NCBI GenBank assembly: GCA_958413765.1
Contig: CATYVH010000002.1
Coordinates: 108,892-172,891, forward strand
Length of the DNA: 64,000 nt
Source of the DNA: an uncultured Collinsella sp.
GTDB lineage: Bacteria; Actinomycetota; Coriobacteriia; Coriobacteriales; Coriobacteriaceae
Direction: 5' to 3'
The notes under the pieces were generated by a model. That model did not search any database, was not told the DNA's origin, and worked only from the letters and a program-made list of their open reading frames with translations. The translations under genes were made by a program, and so were the position numbers. How positions within the stretch are numbered: the stretch's first letter is position 1; every line of letters starts with the position of its first letter. This document shows positions 32,250 through 39,027 of this stretch, piece after piece.

Positions 32250-32591
32250 TTACTCCTCGGCGCCCTCAGCGGCCTCAGCGGCAGCCTTAGCGGCCTCGGC
32301 CTCTTTGGCGAGCTGCTTCTTGGACTTCTTGACGACGGTCTCGGTCTTCTCGCCCTCGTTGGCGGCCTTGACCAGAGCGGCGACAGCGTCGGTGAGCTGA
32401 GCGCCCTTGGACTGCCAGTCAGCGATCTTCTCGAGATCGAGGTTGATGGTCTTGGGGGCGGTCATCGGGTTGTAGCGGCCAACCTCCTCGATGATACGAC
32501 CGTCACGCGGGGCGCGGGAATCGGCGACGACGACACGGTAGTACGGACGCTTCTTAGCGCCGTGACGAGCAAGGCGAATCTTGACTGCCAA
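32250..32591 (-). CDS. rpsP: 30S ribosomal protein S16
   Basis: S16 is a small-subunit assembly protein. AVKIRLARHGAKKRPYYRVVV, DGRIIEEVGRYNPM and the following DWQSKGAQLTDAV are conserved. A C-terminal Lys/Ala/Glu-rich tail of about 30 residues extends the core. The start is a TTG with GGAGGAG 6 nt upstream. The longer frame with 12 extra residues would place the ribosome-binding site inside the gene. First gene of the operon running to lepB and possibly glyS. Confidence 0.95.
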   Translation of the reverse strand: MAVKIRLARHGAKKRPYYRVVVADSRAPRDGRIIEEVGRYNPMTAPKTINLDLEKIADWQSKGAQLTDAVAALVKAANEGEKTETVVKKSKKQLAKEAEAAKAAAEAAEGAEE

Positions 32592-32720
32592 AGGAAACTC
32601 CTCCAACCAAGCAGCTTTAGGCTGCAACTACAAACAAACAGTTGAACATAATACGCCATCGACGCGGGCAGGTGAAGTCCGTGAGACCAACTTCTTCGGT
32701 GTAGTCGAGGGCAAATCCAT

Positions 32721-32748
32721 ATCTTAGACAAGAATTCGCGATTTGCAA
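32721..32748 (-). promoter_or_regulatory. Candidate promoter of the rpsP operon
   Basis: On the minus strand TTGCAA (32743-32748), 16 nt and TAAGAT (32721-32726) lie about 130 nt before rpsP. It is divergent from the dinB promoter 33 nt away. Confidence 0.5.
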
Positions 32749-32780
32749 GCACATCCACGCACCCCACATGAGCTGCGCGG

Positions 32781-32786
32781 TATACT
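32781..32786 (+). promoter_or_regulatory. -10 element of dinB
   Basis: TATACT ends 6 nt before the dinB ATG, so transcription should start at or next to the start codon. No convincing -35 is seen. Confidence 0.5.
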
Positions 32787-32792
32787 CATGAC

Positions 32793-34046
32793 ATGGAAAG
32801 ACGCGAACATACATACGGTTATGAGGATGCCATGGGCGTCACACCGCCTCCCTGGACGGGTCCGGCGGTGGGCCTCATGGACCTCGATGCGTTTTTTGCG
32901 AGCGTGGAGATGCTCGATCATCCCGAATGGCGCGGAAAGCCGCTCATCGTGGGCGGAGACGCCGATTCGCGTGGCGTCGTGTCCACCTGTTCTTACGAGG
33001 CGCGTCGCTTTGGCGTGCACTCTGCCATGGCCTCGGCCGAGGCGCGGCGCTTGTGCCCGCAAGCCATTTGGACGCACGGGCACTTTGATCGCTACCGCGA
33101 GGTGAGCGCGCAGGTCATGGCGATTCTCGCCGACGAGACCCCGCGCGTTGAGCGCGTATCCATCGACGAAGCCTTTATCGATATCACACCGGGTCGCTTT
33201 GCGCCCGAAGACCCGCTGCTGGTTGCGCGGCGTATAAGCGACCGCGTGACAGCGCTGGGATTGACGTGCTCCATTGGTGTGGGCTGCAACAAGACGGTCG
33301 CAAAGATCGCAAGCGAGCGGGATAAGCCGTTTGGGTTGACCATCGTGCGCCCCGGAACCGAGCAGCGCTTTTTGGCCGCGCTGCCGGTATCTGCCATGAG
33401 CGGCATCGGGCGCTCGGCCGAGGAGCGACTGCGCCGCATGCGCATCTACACCCTCGGCGAGCTATCACGTGCACCGGAATCCACCTTGGCCTCTATTTTT
33501 GGCGTCAACGGCGAACGCATGCGCCAGCGTGCGCTGGGACTCGAAATATCCGAAGTCACGAGTCTCGATGAAGAGCGCGAGGTCAAGTCGGTGAGCAATG
33601 AACGCACCTTTGCAAAAGATTTAACTGAGCGTGGGGACATCGAAGCGGCGATTGCGCTGTTGGGCGAGTCAGTGGGACGCCGCCTGCGCCGTCAGGGACT
33701 AACGGGCGCCACGGTGACGCTCAAGCTCAAGTATTCGTACGGTAGCGGACGCACGGCACAGCGCCGACTTCCCCACCCCACCGACGACGAGAATATCTTT
33801 GTGGCGGTTGCGCTCGAACTGCTCGACAACATCTGGCAAGAAGGCATGCATGTTCGCTTAGCAGGCATCGGCATGAGCGACTTTGACCATCAGGGCGGCA
33901 TCCAGACCGACTTGTTCTGCGAAGTCGACGACCGCGGAGCCCAATCCAGCGAACGCCGCGAGCTCTCCGTCGCGATCGACGCCGTCCGAGACAAATTCGG
34001 CGACACCGCCCTATCCTTCGGCCGCCAATCCCGCTTCAACGATTAA
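32793..34046 (+). CDS. dinB: DNA polymerase IV (Y-family)
   Basis: This is an error-prone translesion polymerase. The catalytic motifs are LMDLDAFFASVEMLDHPEWRG, SYEARRFGVHSAM and RVSIDEAFIDIT. The palm, fingers and little-finger domains fit 417 residues. The ATG at 32793 lacks a ribosome-binding site but matches the expected transcription start, suggesting a leaderless mRNA. An internal ATG at 32831, preceded by GAGG, could be a second start. It is the only plus-strand gene between 6 and 54 kb. No PCNA-binding tail is obvious. A partial LexA-like site lies at 32803-32816. Confidence 0.94.
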   Translation: MERREHTYGYEDAMGVTPPPWTGPAVGLMDLDAFFASVEMLDHPEWRGKPLIVGGDADSRGVVSTCSYEARRFGVHSAMASAEARRLCPQAIWTHGHFDRYREVSAQVMAILADETPRVERVSIDEAFIDITPGRFAPEDPLLVARRISDRVTALGLTCSIGVGCNKTVAKIASERDKPFGLTIVRPGTEQRFLAALPVSAMSGIGRSAEERLRRMRIYTLGELSRAPESTLASIFGVNGERMRQRALGLEISEVTSLDEEREVKSVSNERTFAKDLTERGDIEAAIALLGESVGRRLRRQGLTGATVTLKLKYSYGSGRTAQRRLPHPTDDENIFVAVALELLDNIWQEGMHVRLAGIGMSDFDHQGGIQTDLFCEVDDRGAQSSERRELSVAIDAVRDKFGDTALSFGRQSRFND

Positions 34047-34055
34047 TCGCCTTTG

Positions 34056-34101
34056 GGCAAAAAGAAAGCCGGGCAGGTACGGAAAACCGCAACCGCCCGG
34101 C
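34056..34101 (-). terminator. Intrinsic terminator downstream of rsfS
   Basis: On the minus strand GCCGGGC / GCCCGGC with a 20-nt loop is followed by TTTCTTTTT. It also lies at the end of dinB. Confidence 0.8.
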
Positions 34102-34112
34102 GAAATGCGCGA

Positions 34113-34145
34113 GGCTAGCTAAAAAGCCCCGTATCAAATGAGCTG
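34113..34145 (-). repeat. Dispersed repeat family 2, copy after rsfS
   Basis: On the minus strand this reads GCAGCTCATTTGATACGGGG then CTTTTTAGCTAGCC. It matches the repeat at 26063-26096 at most positions and lies directly after the rsfS stop codon. Confidence 0.65.
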
Positions 34146-34601
34146 CTAGAGGAGGTCGAGGGGAAGCTGGGGGGCGTCACCCCAGAGCTTTTCTAGGCGG
34201 TAAAAGTCGCGGGCTTCGGGAGTGAAGACATGGACGACGACCGAGCCGTAGTCCATGAGCATCCAGGTCTTCTGTTCGCGGCCCTCGATGGAGAACGGAT
34301 GCTCGCCGCAAGCCTCGGCGACCTTCTCCTCGATCTCATCGACGATCGAATCGACCTGGCGGTTGTTGGTACCGGTGGCAATCACAAAGTAGTCGCACAC
34401 ATCGGAAAGCTCGGTCAGGTCGAGCACCTGCACATCCTCGCCCTTCTTGTCGTAGGCGGCCTGCGCGGCGGCGCGGGCGACATCCTCGGCGGCGACACCG
34501 CTCGCGGACAGCGAGGCGGCGGTACGGTCGGACGTGGCGGCGAAGCTCTTGTGCTCCACACCTTCAAGAATCTGCTCGTCAGTCATGGTCTCGTCGGCCA
34601 T
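34146..34601 (-). CDS. rsfS: Ribosomal silencing factor RsfS
   Basis: RsfS binds L14 and blocks subunit joining when nutrients are scarce. The core (about residues 40-145) contains LDLTELSDVCDYFVIATGTN, RQVDSIVDEIEEKV, and GSVVVHVFTPEARDFYRLEKLW, all family hallmarks. An Ala-rich N-terminal extension of about 40 residues precedes it. I used the ATG at 34601 with AAAGAGG upstream. The protein ends within a few bases of a dispersed repeat. It is last of the obgE-nadD-yqeK-rsfS run. Confidence 0.94.
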   Translation of the reverse strand: MADETMTDEQILEGVEHKSFAATSDRTAASLSASGVAAEDVARAAAQAAYDKKGEDVQVLDLTELSDVCDYFVIATGTNNRQVDSIVDEIEEKVAEACGEHPFSIEGREQKTWMLMDYGSVVVHVFTPEARDFYRLEKLWGDAPQLPLDLL

Positions 34602-34629
34602 GGAATACCTCTTTCTGGACACACCCGAG

Positions 34630-35250
34630 CTAGCGCAACTGGGCGTAATGGTTGTAAATCGTAATAGCCGTGGGATAAAGATAGCGCCCGGACTGGATCA
34701 CATAGACCAGACCCTGCGCAAAACAGGAGAAGAACAAGTCGTCGAGCGAGGACTTCCCCACCATCTTGCGCAGCGCATGGGCATAGTCGCCGTGGCGGTT
34801 GGGCTCGATGGCATCGGCCACAAAGACCACCATATCGAGCGGCGTCATGTCGCAGGCACCCACGGTGTGACGGTCGACAGCCTGGAAAACGGCCGGCGAC
34901 AGCTCGGGGAAAAGTTGCGGAAGCTCATAGGCGGCAACAGGGCCATGCAAAAGCGGCGTCGCGGCGGAAGGAGAGCCGGCAACCTTGATGCCATAGTGAA
35001 GCGCGCGGGCCACGAGCTCGTCATCGGAAAGCACCTTGTCCCAGTCGTGAATTAAGCCGGCGGCAGCGGCATCAAAGCGGTCAACGCCGTAGACCTCGGC
35101 CAGATGAAGTGCGGTCTCGGCAACACCCAGCGAATGCACATAGCGCTTGCGCTTATCTTTCATGCGAACATCAAGCAGCTCTTGAATGCGCTTGAGCAGC
35201 GCGCGCTCATCGCCCTCAAACTGATCCTCTACCGACAACGTAGCCCCCAT
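34630..35250 (-). CDS. YqeK-type HD-domain phosphohydrolase
   Basis: This HD-superfamily protein is likely to be an Ap4A hydrolase of the YqeK type. The metal-binding residues are in KRYVHSLGVAETALHLAE and AAGLIHDWDK, with a downstream His in DRHTVGA and the terminal Asp in VVFVADAIEPNRHG. The position directly after nadD is the standard one. The ATG overlaps the nadD stop (TGATG), and a GTG one codon earlier is possible. The first 20 residues are an extension. Activity is inferred from family membership. Confidence 0.87.
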   Translation of the reverse strand: MGATLSVEDQFEGDERALLKRIQELLDVRMKDKRKRYVHSLGVAETALHLAEVYGVDRFDAAAAGLIHDWDKVLSDDELVARALHYGIKVAGSPSAATPLLHGPVAAYELPQLFPELSPAVFQAVDRHTVGACDMTPLDMVVFVADAIEPNRHGDYAHALRKMVGKSSLDDLFFSCFAQGLVYVIQSGRYLYPTAITIYNHYAQLR

Positions 35251-35927
35251 CACTCAAAATCTTCTTGACCCAGATCGACATACAAACTGCGCTTGCGAAT
35301 GTAGCCGAGCACAGACTCGCTCGTAAGATAGCGCACGCTCATGCCGCGGGCAACTCGCTTACGAATGTTCGTCGAGCTGATCGCCAGCGCCGGAATCTGA
35401 ATATAGCGCACATCGAACGGCAGCCCCGACTCTTTGATTCGGGCACGCGCCGTATCGATATCAAAACCCGGTCGCGTCGCCGCAATAAAGGTAGCAAGCT
35501 CAGCGATTCGCTCGGCATCATGCCAGGTCACAATATCGATAATCGCGTCGGCGCCCGTAATAAAGTAGAGCTTTACCTGCGGCGGGTAAAAGTCGCGAAG
35601 GGCATGAAGCGTATCGGCCGTATAGGTTACGCCCGGACGGTCAATCTCGAACCGGCTCGCCAAAAAGGCCGGGTTCGCGGCGGTGGCGAGGACCGTCATG
35701 GCATAACGGTCCTCGGCAGGCGTCACCGGCTTGTCAAGCTTAAAGGCAGGAGAGCCCGCCGGCATAAAGAGCACAGCGTCCAAGTCGAGCGACTCGCGCG
35801 CCTGCTCGGCAGTCACCAGGTGCCCGTAATGAATCGGGTCGAATGTGCCGCCCATAATGCCAAGCCGAAACTCTTTGCCCTCTTTTATGGGCAGCTCGGG
35901 CAAACCGATTCCACCGCGCAGCGACAT
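35250..35927 (-). CDS. nadD: Nicotinate-nucleotide adenylyltransferase
   Basis: NadD adenylates NaMN to make deamido-NAD+. The nucleotidyltransferase motif GIMGGTFDPIHYGHLVTAEQ starts at residue 23 and ISSTNIRKRVARGMSVRYLT lies near the C-terminus. At 225 residues it is slightly extended at the N-terminus. It lies 3 nt after the obgE stop and is translationally overlapped by yqeK. The gene order obgE-nadD-yqeK-rsfS is conserved in many bacteria. Confidence 0.95.
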   Translation of the reverse strand: MSLRGGIGLPELPIKEGKEFRLGIMGGTFDPIHYGHLVTAEQARESLDLDAVLFMPAGSPAFKLDKPVTPAEDRYAMTVLATAANPAFLASRFEIDRPGVTYTADTLHALRDFYPPQVKLYFITGADAIIDIVTWHDAERIAELATFIAATRPGFDIDTARARIKESGLPFDVRYIQIPALAISSTNIRKRVARGMSVRYLTSESVLGYIRKRSLYVDLGQEDFE

Positions 35928-35930
35928 GGC

Positions 35931-37397
35931 TTACTCGCCCTCCGAGGTCTCGGCATCGTCCGCGGCATCCGCCGCATCGACAACCTCGACGCCCTCATCC
36001 GCAGCGTCGGCCACGTCAATGGCCTCAACGGCAACGTCCTCGCCAGCGTCCTCGAGCTCCTCGTACTCCGAGAAGTCCTCAGCGCCCTCAAAGTCAAAGG
36101 CGCGCTGGCAAATGCGGACCTCGTCGCCCGCATGGCAACCGGCCTTCTCGAGCGCGTCGTCAACACCCATACGCGCAAACTTGTGCTGCAGGTAGATGAC
36201 GGCTTCCTCGTTTTCCCAGTCGGTCTGGATGACCATGCGCTCGATGGCACGACCGACCACACGGAAGGCACCGGGCTCTTCCTGGACAATGCGGAAACGC
36301 TTCTCGCGCTGCAGACGGCGGCGCTCCCACTCCTCGTCGCGAAGATCGACAGGCTCATCGGAGACCGCCAGCTCGGCGCGCAGCTTAGCCACCTGCTCGC
36401 CCACGGCAAGCATCAGCGTGTTGAGGCCGGCGCCCGTCACGGCGGACACGGCAAAGAACATATGTCCATCGTCGAGCGCGGCGCGCTTAAGGTCGGCAAT
36501 CTTGTCGGCCGTGCCCGGCGCATCGCACTTGTTGGCGACAACGACCTGCGGACGCTCCGAAAGCTCGGCGCCATACTGCTCGAGCTCGCGGTTGATGATG
36601 TGGTAATCCTCAACCGGATCGCGATCCTCAAAACCGCCCGTCATGTCGACGACATGCATAATCAGGGCCGTACGCTCAATGTGGCGCAGGAACTGGTGAC
36701 CCAGGCCCTTGCCCTCGCTCGCACCCTCGATGAGACCGGGGACATCGGCAACAACGTAAGAATACTCGCCGGCACGCACCATGCCCAGATTGGGCACGAG
36801 TGTGGTAAACGGATAGTCAGCGATCTTGGGACGGGCGGCACTCATGCGCGCAATGAGCGAGGACTTACCCACCGAGGGAAAGCCCACGAGCGCGGCATCG
36901 GCCATAAGCTTCATCTCAAGCTCAATCCAGTGCTCCTCGGCCGGTTCGCCCAGCTGAGCGAACGCGGGCGCGCGGCGCACCGACGTCACAAAGTGCGTGT
37001 TGCCCAGGCCACCGGCACCGCCGGGCGCCACGACAACGCGCTCGCCATCGTGCACCAGGTCAGCAATCTCGAACATCGGGGTCTGCGTCTCGGGGTCGAG
37101 CTCGCGCACCACGGTGCCCATGGGAACCTTCAAGATAAGGTCCTCGCCGCTCTTTCCGTTGCGGCGGGCGCCCTGACCGTGCGTTCCGCGCTCGGCACGA
37201 AAATGATGCTTAAAGCGGTAATCGATCAGTGAAGACAGCTGAGCATCGGCCTGGATGACGACATTGCCGCCACGACCGCCGTCGCCGCCATCGGGGCCAC
37301 CCTTGGGGACAAAGGCCTCGCGCCTAAACGACATGCATCCGGCACCGCCGTCGCCGCCGCACACGTTAATGCGGCTGATATCGGTGAACTGTGACAA
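35931..37397 (-). CDS. obgE: GTPase Obg/CgtA
   Basis: Obg is an essential GTPase for 50S assembly and stress signalling. The glycine-rich Obg domain (1-158) starts FTDISRINVCGGDGGAGCMS. The G domain carries GFPSVGKSSLI (G1), DVPGLIEG (G3) and NKCD (G4). A C-terminal OCT domain is present, followed by a strongly acidic Ala/Asp/Glu tail of about 50 residues. A terminator-like hairpin lies between rpmA and this gene, so expression may be set by read-through. The start has AGGAGG. Confidence 0.96.
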   Translation of the reverse strand: MSQFTDISRINVCGGDGGAGCMSFRREAFVPKGGPDGGDGGRGGNVVIQADAQLSSLIDYRFKHHFRAERGTHGQGARRNGKSGEDLILKVPMGTVVRELDPETQTPMFEIADLVHDGERVVVAPGGAGGLGNTHFVTSVRRAPAFAQLGEPAEEHWIELEMKLMADAALVGFPSVGKSSLIARMSAARPKIADYPFTTLVPNLGMVRAGEYSYVVADVPGLIEGASEGKGLGHQFLRHIERTALIMHVVDMTGGFEDRDPVEDYHIINRELEQYGAELSERPQVVVANKCDAPGTADKIADLKRAALDDGHMFFAVSAVTGAGLNTLMLAVGEQVAKLRAELAVSDEPVDLRDEEWERRRLQREKRFRIVQEEPGAFRVVGRAIERMVIQTDWENEEAVIYLQHKFARMGVDDALEKAGCHAGDEVRICQRAFDFEGAEDFSEYEELEDAGEDVAVEAIDVADAADEGVEVVDAADAADDAETSEGE

Positions 37398-37413
37398 CAG
37401 AATCGCCTCCTAC

Positions 37414-37456
37414 AAAAAGAGGGAGACCCTTGAATCCTAAAACTCAAGTGCCTCCC
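37414..37456 (-). terminator. Intercistronic terminator between rpmA and obgE
   Basis: On the minus strand GGGAGGCACTTGA / TCAAGGGTCTCCC, with one mismatch and a 10-nt loop, is followed by TCTTTTT. It ends about 16 nt before the obgE start and overlaps the leader to its ribosome-binding site. Confidence 0.75.
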
Positions 37457-37481
37457 ACATATGTGCTCTATGAAGGGTGAA

Positions 37482-37739
37482 TTACGCGTTCGCGAGCGGG
37501 CGTACGCTGACCCTGTGCTTGATACCCTTGTGGAACTCAACGGTACCGTCGACCAGCGCGAACAGCGTGTCGTCCTTGCCACGGCCAACGTTCTCACCCG
37601 GGTGGATGTGAGTGCCGTGCTGACGGACGAGAATCGTGCCCGTGGTTACCGTCTGGCCGGCATAGCGCTTCGTGCCAAGGCGCTGACCGCGGGAGTCACG
37701 GCCATTACGGGAGGAACCGAGTCCTTTTTTGTGTGCCAT
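37482..37739 (-). CDS. rpmA: 50S ribosomal protein L27
   Basis: L27's N-terminus reaches the peptidyl transferase centre. The mature-type start MAHKKGLGSSRNGRDS shows that no Firmicutes-style cleavable extension exists. In agreement, no Prp protease gene lies between rplU and rpmA. QRLGTKRYAGQTVTTG and IHPGENVGRGKDDTLFA are conserved. At 85 residues the size is normal. Confidence 0.97.
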   Translation of the reverse strand: MAHKKGLGSSRNGRDSRGQRLGTKRYAGQTVTTGTILVRQHGTHIHPGENVGRGKDDTLFALVDGTVEFHKGIKHRVSVRPLANA

Positions 37740-37772
37740 TGTGTATACCTACTCTTTCGTTACGAGTGTAAT

Positions 37773-38147
37773 CTACTCGGCGACGGGAGCCTCGGCAACA
37801 GCCTCGGCCTCTGCCTTGACAGCCTTCTTGGCGCGGGACGTAGCCTGGACCTTCACGATCTTCAGCTTGGTGAGCTGCTGACGGTGACCCTTCAGACGAC
37901 GATAGCGCTTGCGCTTGTGGAACTTGAAGACCAGCTGCTTCTCGCCCTTGAACTGCTCAACGATCTGAGCGGTAACCTTGGCCTTAGCCAGCTTGTCGGG
38001 ATCGGTGACGATCTTCTTACCATCGTTGAGGAAGATGACCGGCAGGGTGACCTTGTCGCCCTCATTGCCCTCGATCTTCTCGACGGTGATGACATCGTCG
38101 GTGGCGACCTTGTACTGCTTGCCGCCCGTGTTAACGATTGCGTACAT
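37773..38147 (-). CDS. rplU: 50S ribosomal protein L21
   Basis: L21 contains YAIVNTGGKQYKV at the N-terminus, and KFHKRKRYRRLKGHRQQLT and KLKIVKVQA near the C-terminus. A 25-residue Lys/Ala/Glu tail is added. I used the ATG at 38147, with GAAGGG 9 nt upstream, rather than the frame start seven codons earlier. First gene of the rplU-rpmA-obgE-nadD-yqeK-rsfS run, with a near-consensus promoter. Confidence 0.96.
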   Translation of the reverse strand: MYAIVNTGGKQYKVATDDVITVEKIEGNEGDKVTLPVIFLNDGKKIVTDPDKLAKAKVTAQIVEQFKGEKQLVFKFHKRKRYRRLKGHRQQLTKLKIVKVQATSRAKKAVKAEAEAVAEAPVAE

Positions 38148-38189
38148 GTTTACTTGCCCTTCATGCATCAGTTAGTGCAACAGCCGAAT

Positions 38190-38218
38190 ATAGTAGCAGG
38201 CGAAAATACCCCCGTCAA
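38190..38218 (-). promoter_or_regulatory. Promoter of rplU-rpmA
   Basis: On the minus strand TTGACG (38213-38218), 17 nt and TACTAT (38190-38195) with an upstream TGC extension. It overlaps the last codon of the upstream gene and lies 43 nt before rplU. Confidence 0.82.
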
Positions 38219-39027
38219 CGAGTATGTGGAGCAAATCCACAAGTTCGCACAGGTATGGGGCTGACGAGTCGGCCCTCGTCGTCCTCGCATGCTTGATTCT
38301 GACGCTCGACATCGTAGGAGCAGATGGTCACGAGGTCTTGCATACCGGTGGAAACAATAGGTGCATCCACGCCCGGGGTCAAGCCCTGCAACAAAACATC
38401 AGCAGCGGAAAGCAAAATTTCCGGACGCATGGAGCCCTCGTTATCGGCATGGGTGTCGAGCATGAGCACCAGATGGTCCGGGCGCTCCCCCGCCGTGAGC
38501 TCATAGCCCACGAGCGTGTGATCCAAATCCAAGCGCTTGCTCTTTTTGCCGCGCGCGTAGTCGATGCCATGGCCCGCGCGCAGCGTGTCGATCGCACGAC
38601 GCACCTCGTCGGCGCTTACGGGCGCCTCGGGATCCAAGTGCAGGTCGATGCGATACGACAGACGCGTAAGCTGAGCCGTCAACGCCGGCGTATGCACGTC
38701 GATGTACGCCGCCTCGATGGGTGCCAGATCGACCGGAGACGCCGCAACCAGGCGCCCAAACGCCTCGTCGAGCGCCACGAACTCGGTCATAAACAGGTCA
38801 TACCACTCGCAAGTCGACGACGTACCCACCGGTAGCGCCGAAGAGAAGCCCACGCGCATGTGCGGAGAGAAGCCCTGCGTGACGGCATAGGGAAGCCCCG
38901 CACGGCGCACGATGCGCTCAATGGTATGGATTACTTCGAGATGGCCCAGGTACTTAAGGCGATCGCGCTTGCCATAGCGAACACGAAGCCTAAAGAGCGT
39001 GGGGTTGTCGGTCAGGCGCTCACTCAT
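38215..39027 (-). CDS. TIGR03936-type (DUF2344) radical-SAM-linked protein
   Basis: This 270-residue protein matches the family that is regularly encoded next to, or fused to, the TIGR03960 radical SAM protein. Conserved parts are LRVRYGKRDRLKYLGHLEV, AGLPYAVTQGFSPHMRVGFS, then SALPVGTSSTCEWYDL. The function is unknown. The constant pairing and the location near rplU suggest an RNA or ribosome-related modification, but this is inference. It overlaps its partner gene by 4 nt. Confidence 0.87.
   Translation of the reverse strand: MSERLTDNPTLFRLRVRYGKRDRLKYLGHLEVIHTIERIVRRAGLPYAVTQGFSPHMRVGFSSALPVGTSSTCEWYDLFMTEFVALDEAFGRLVAASPVDLAPIEAAYIDVHTPALTAQLTRLSYRIDLHLDPEAPVSADEVRRAIDTLRAGHGIDYARGKKSKRLDLDHTLVGYELTAGERPDHLVLMLDTHADNEGSMRPEILLSAADVLLQGLTPGVDAPIVSTGMQDLVTICSYDVERQNQACEDDEGRLVSPIPVRTCGFAPHTR

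Noticed and set aside
32803..32816. A true SOS (LexA) box at dinB
   Set aside because: Only one half-site is intact and the second half has two of five specified positions wrong, so I list it as a lead rather than a feature.
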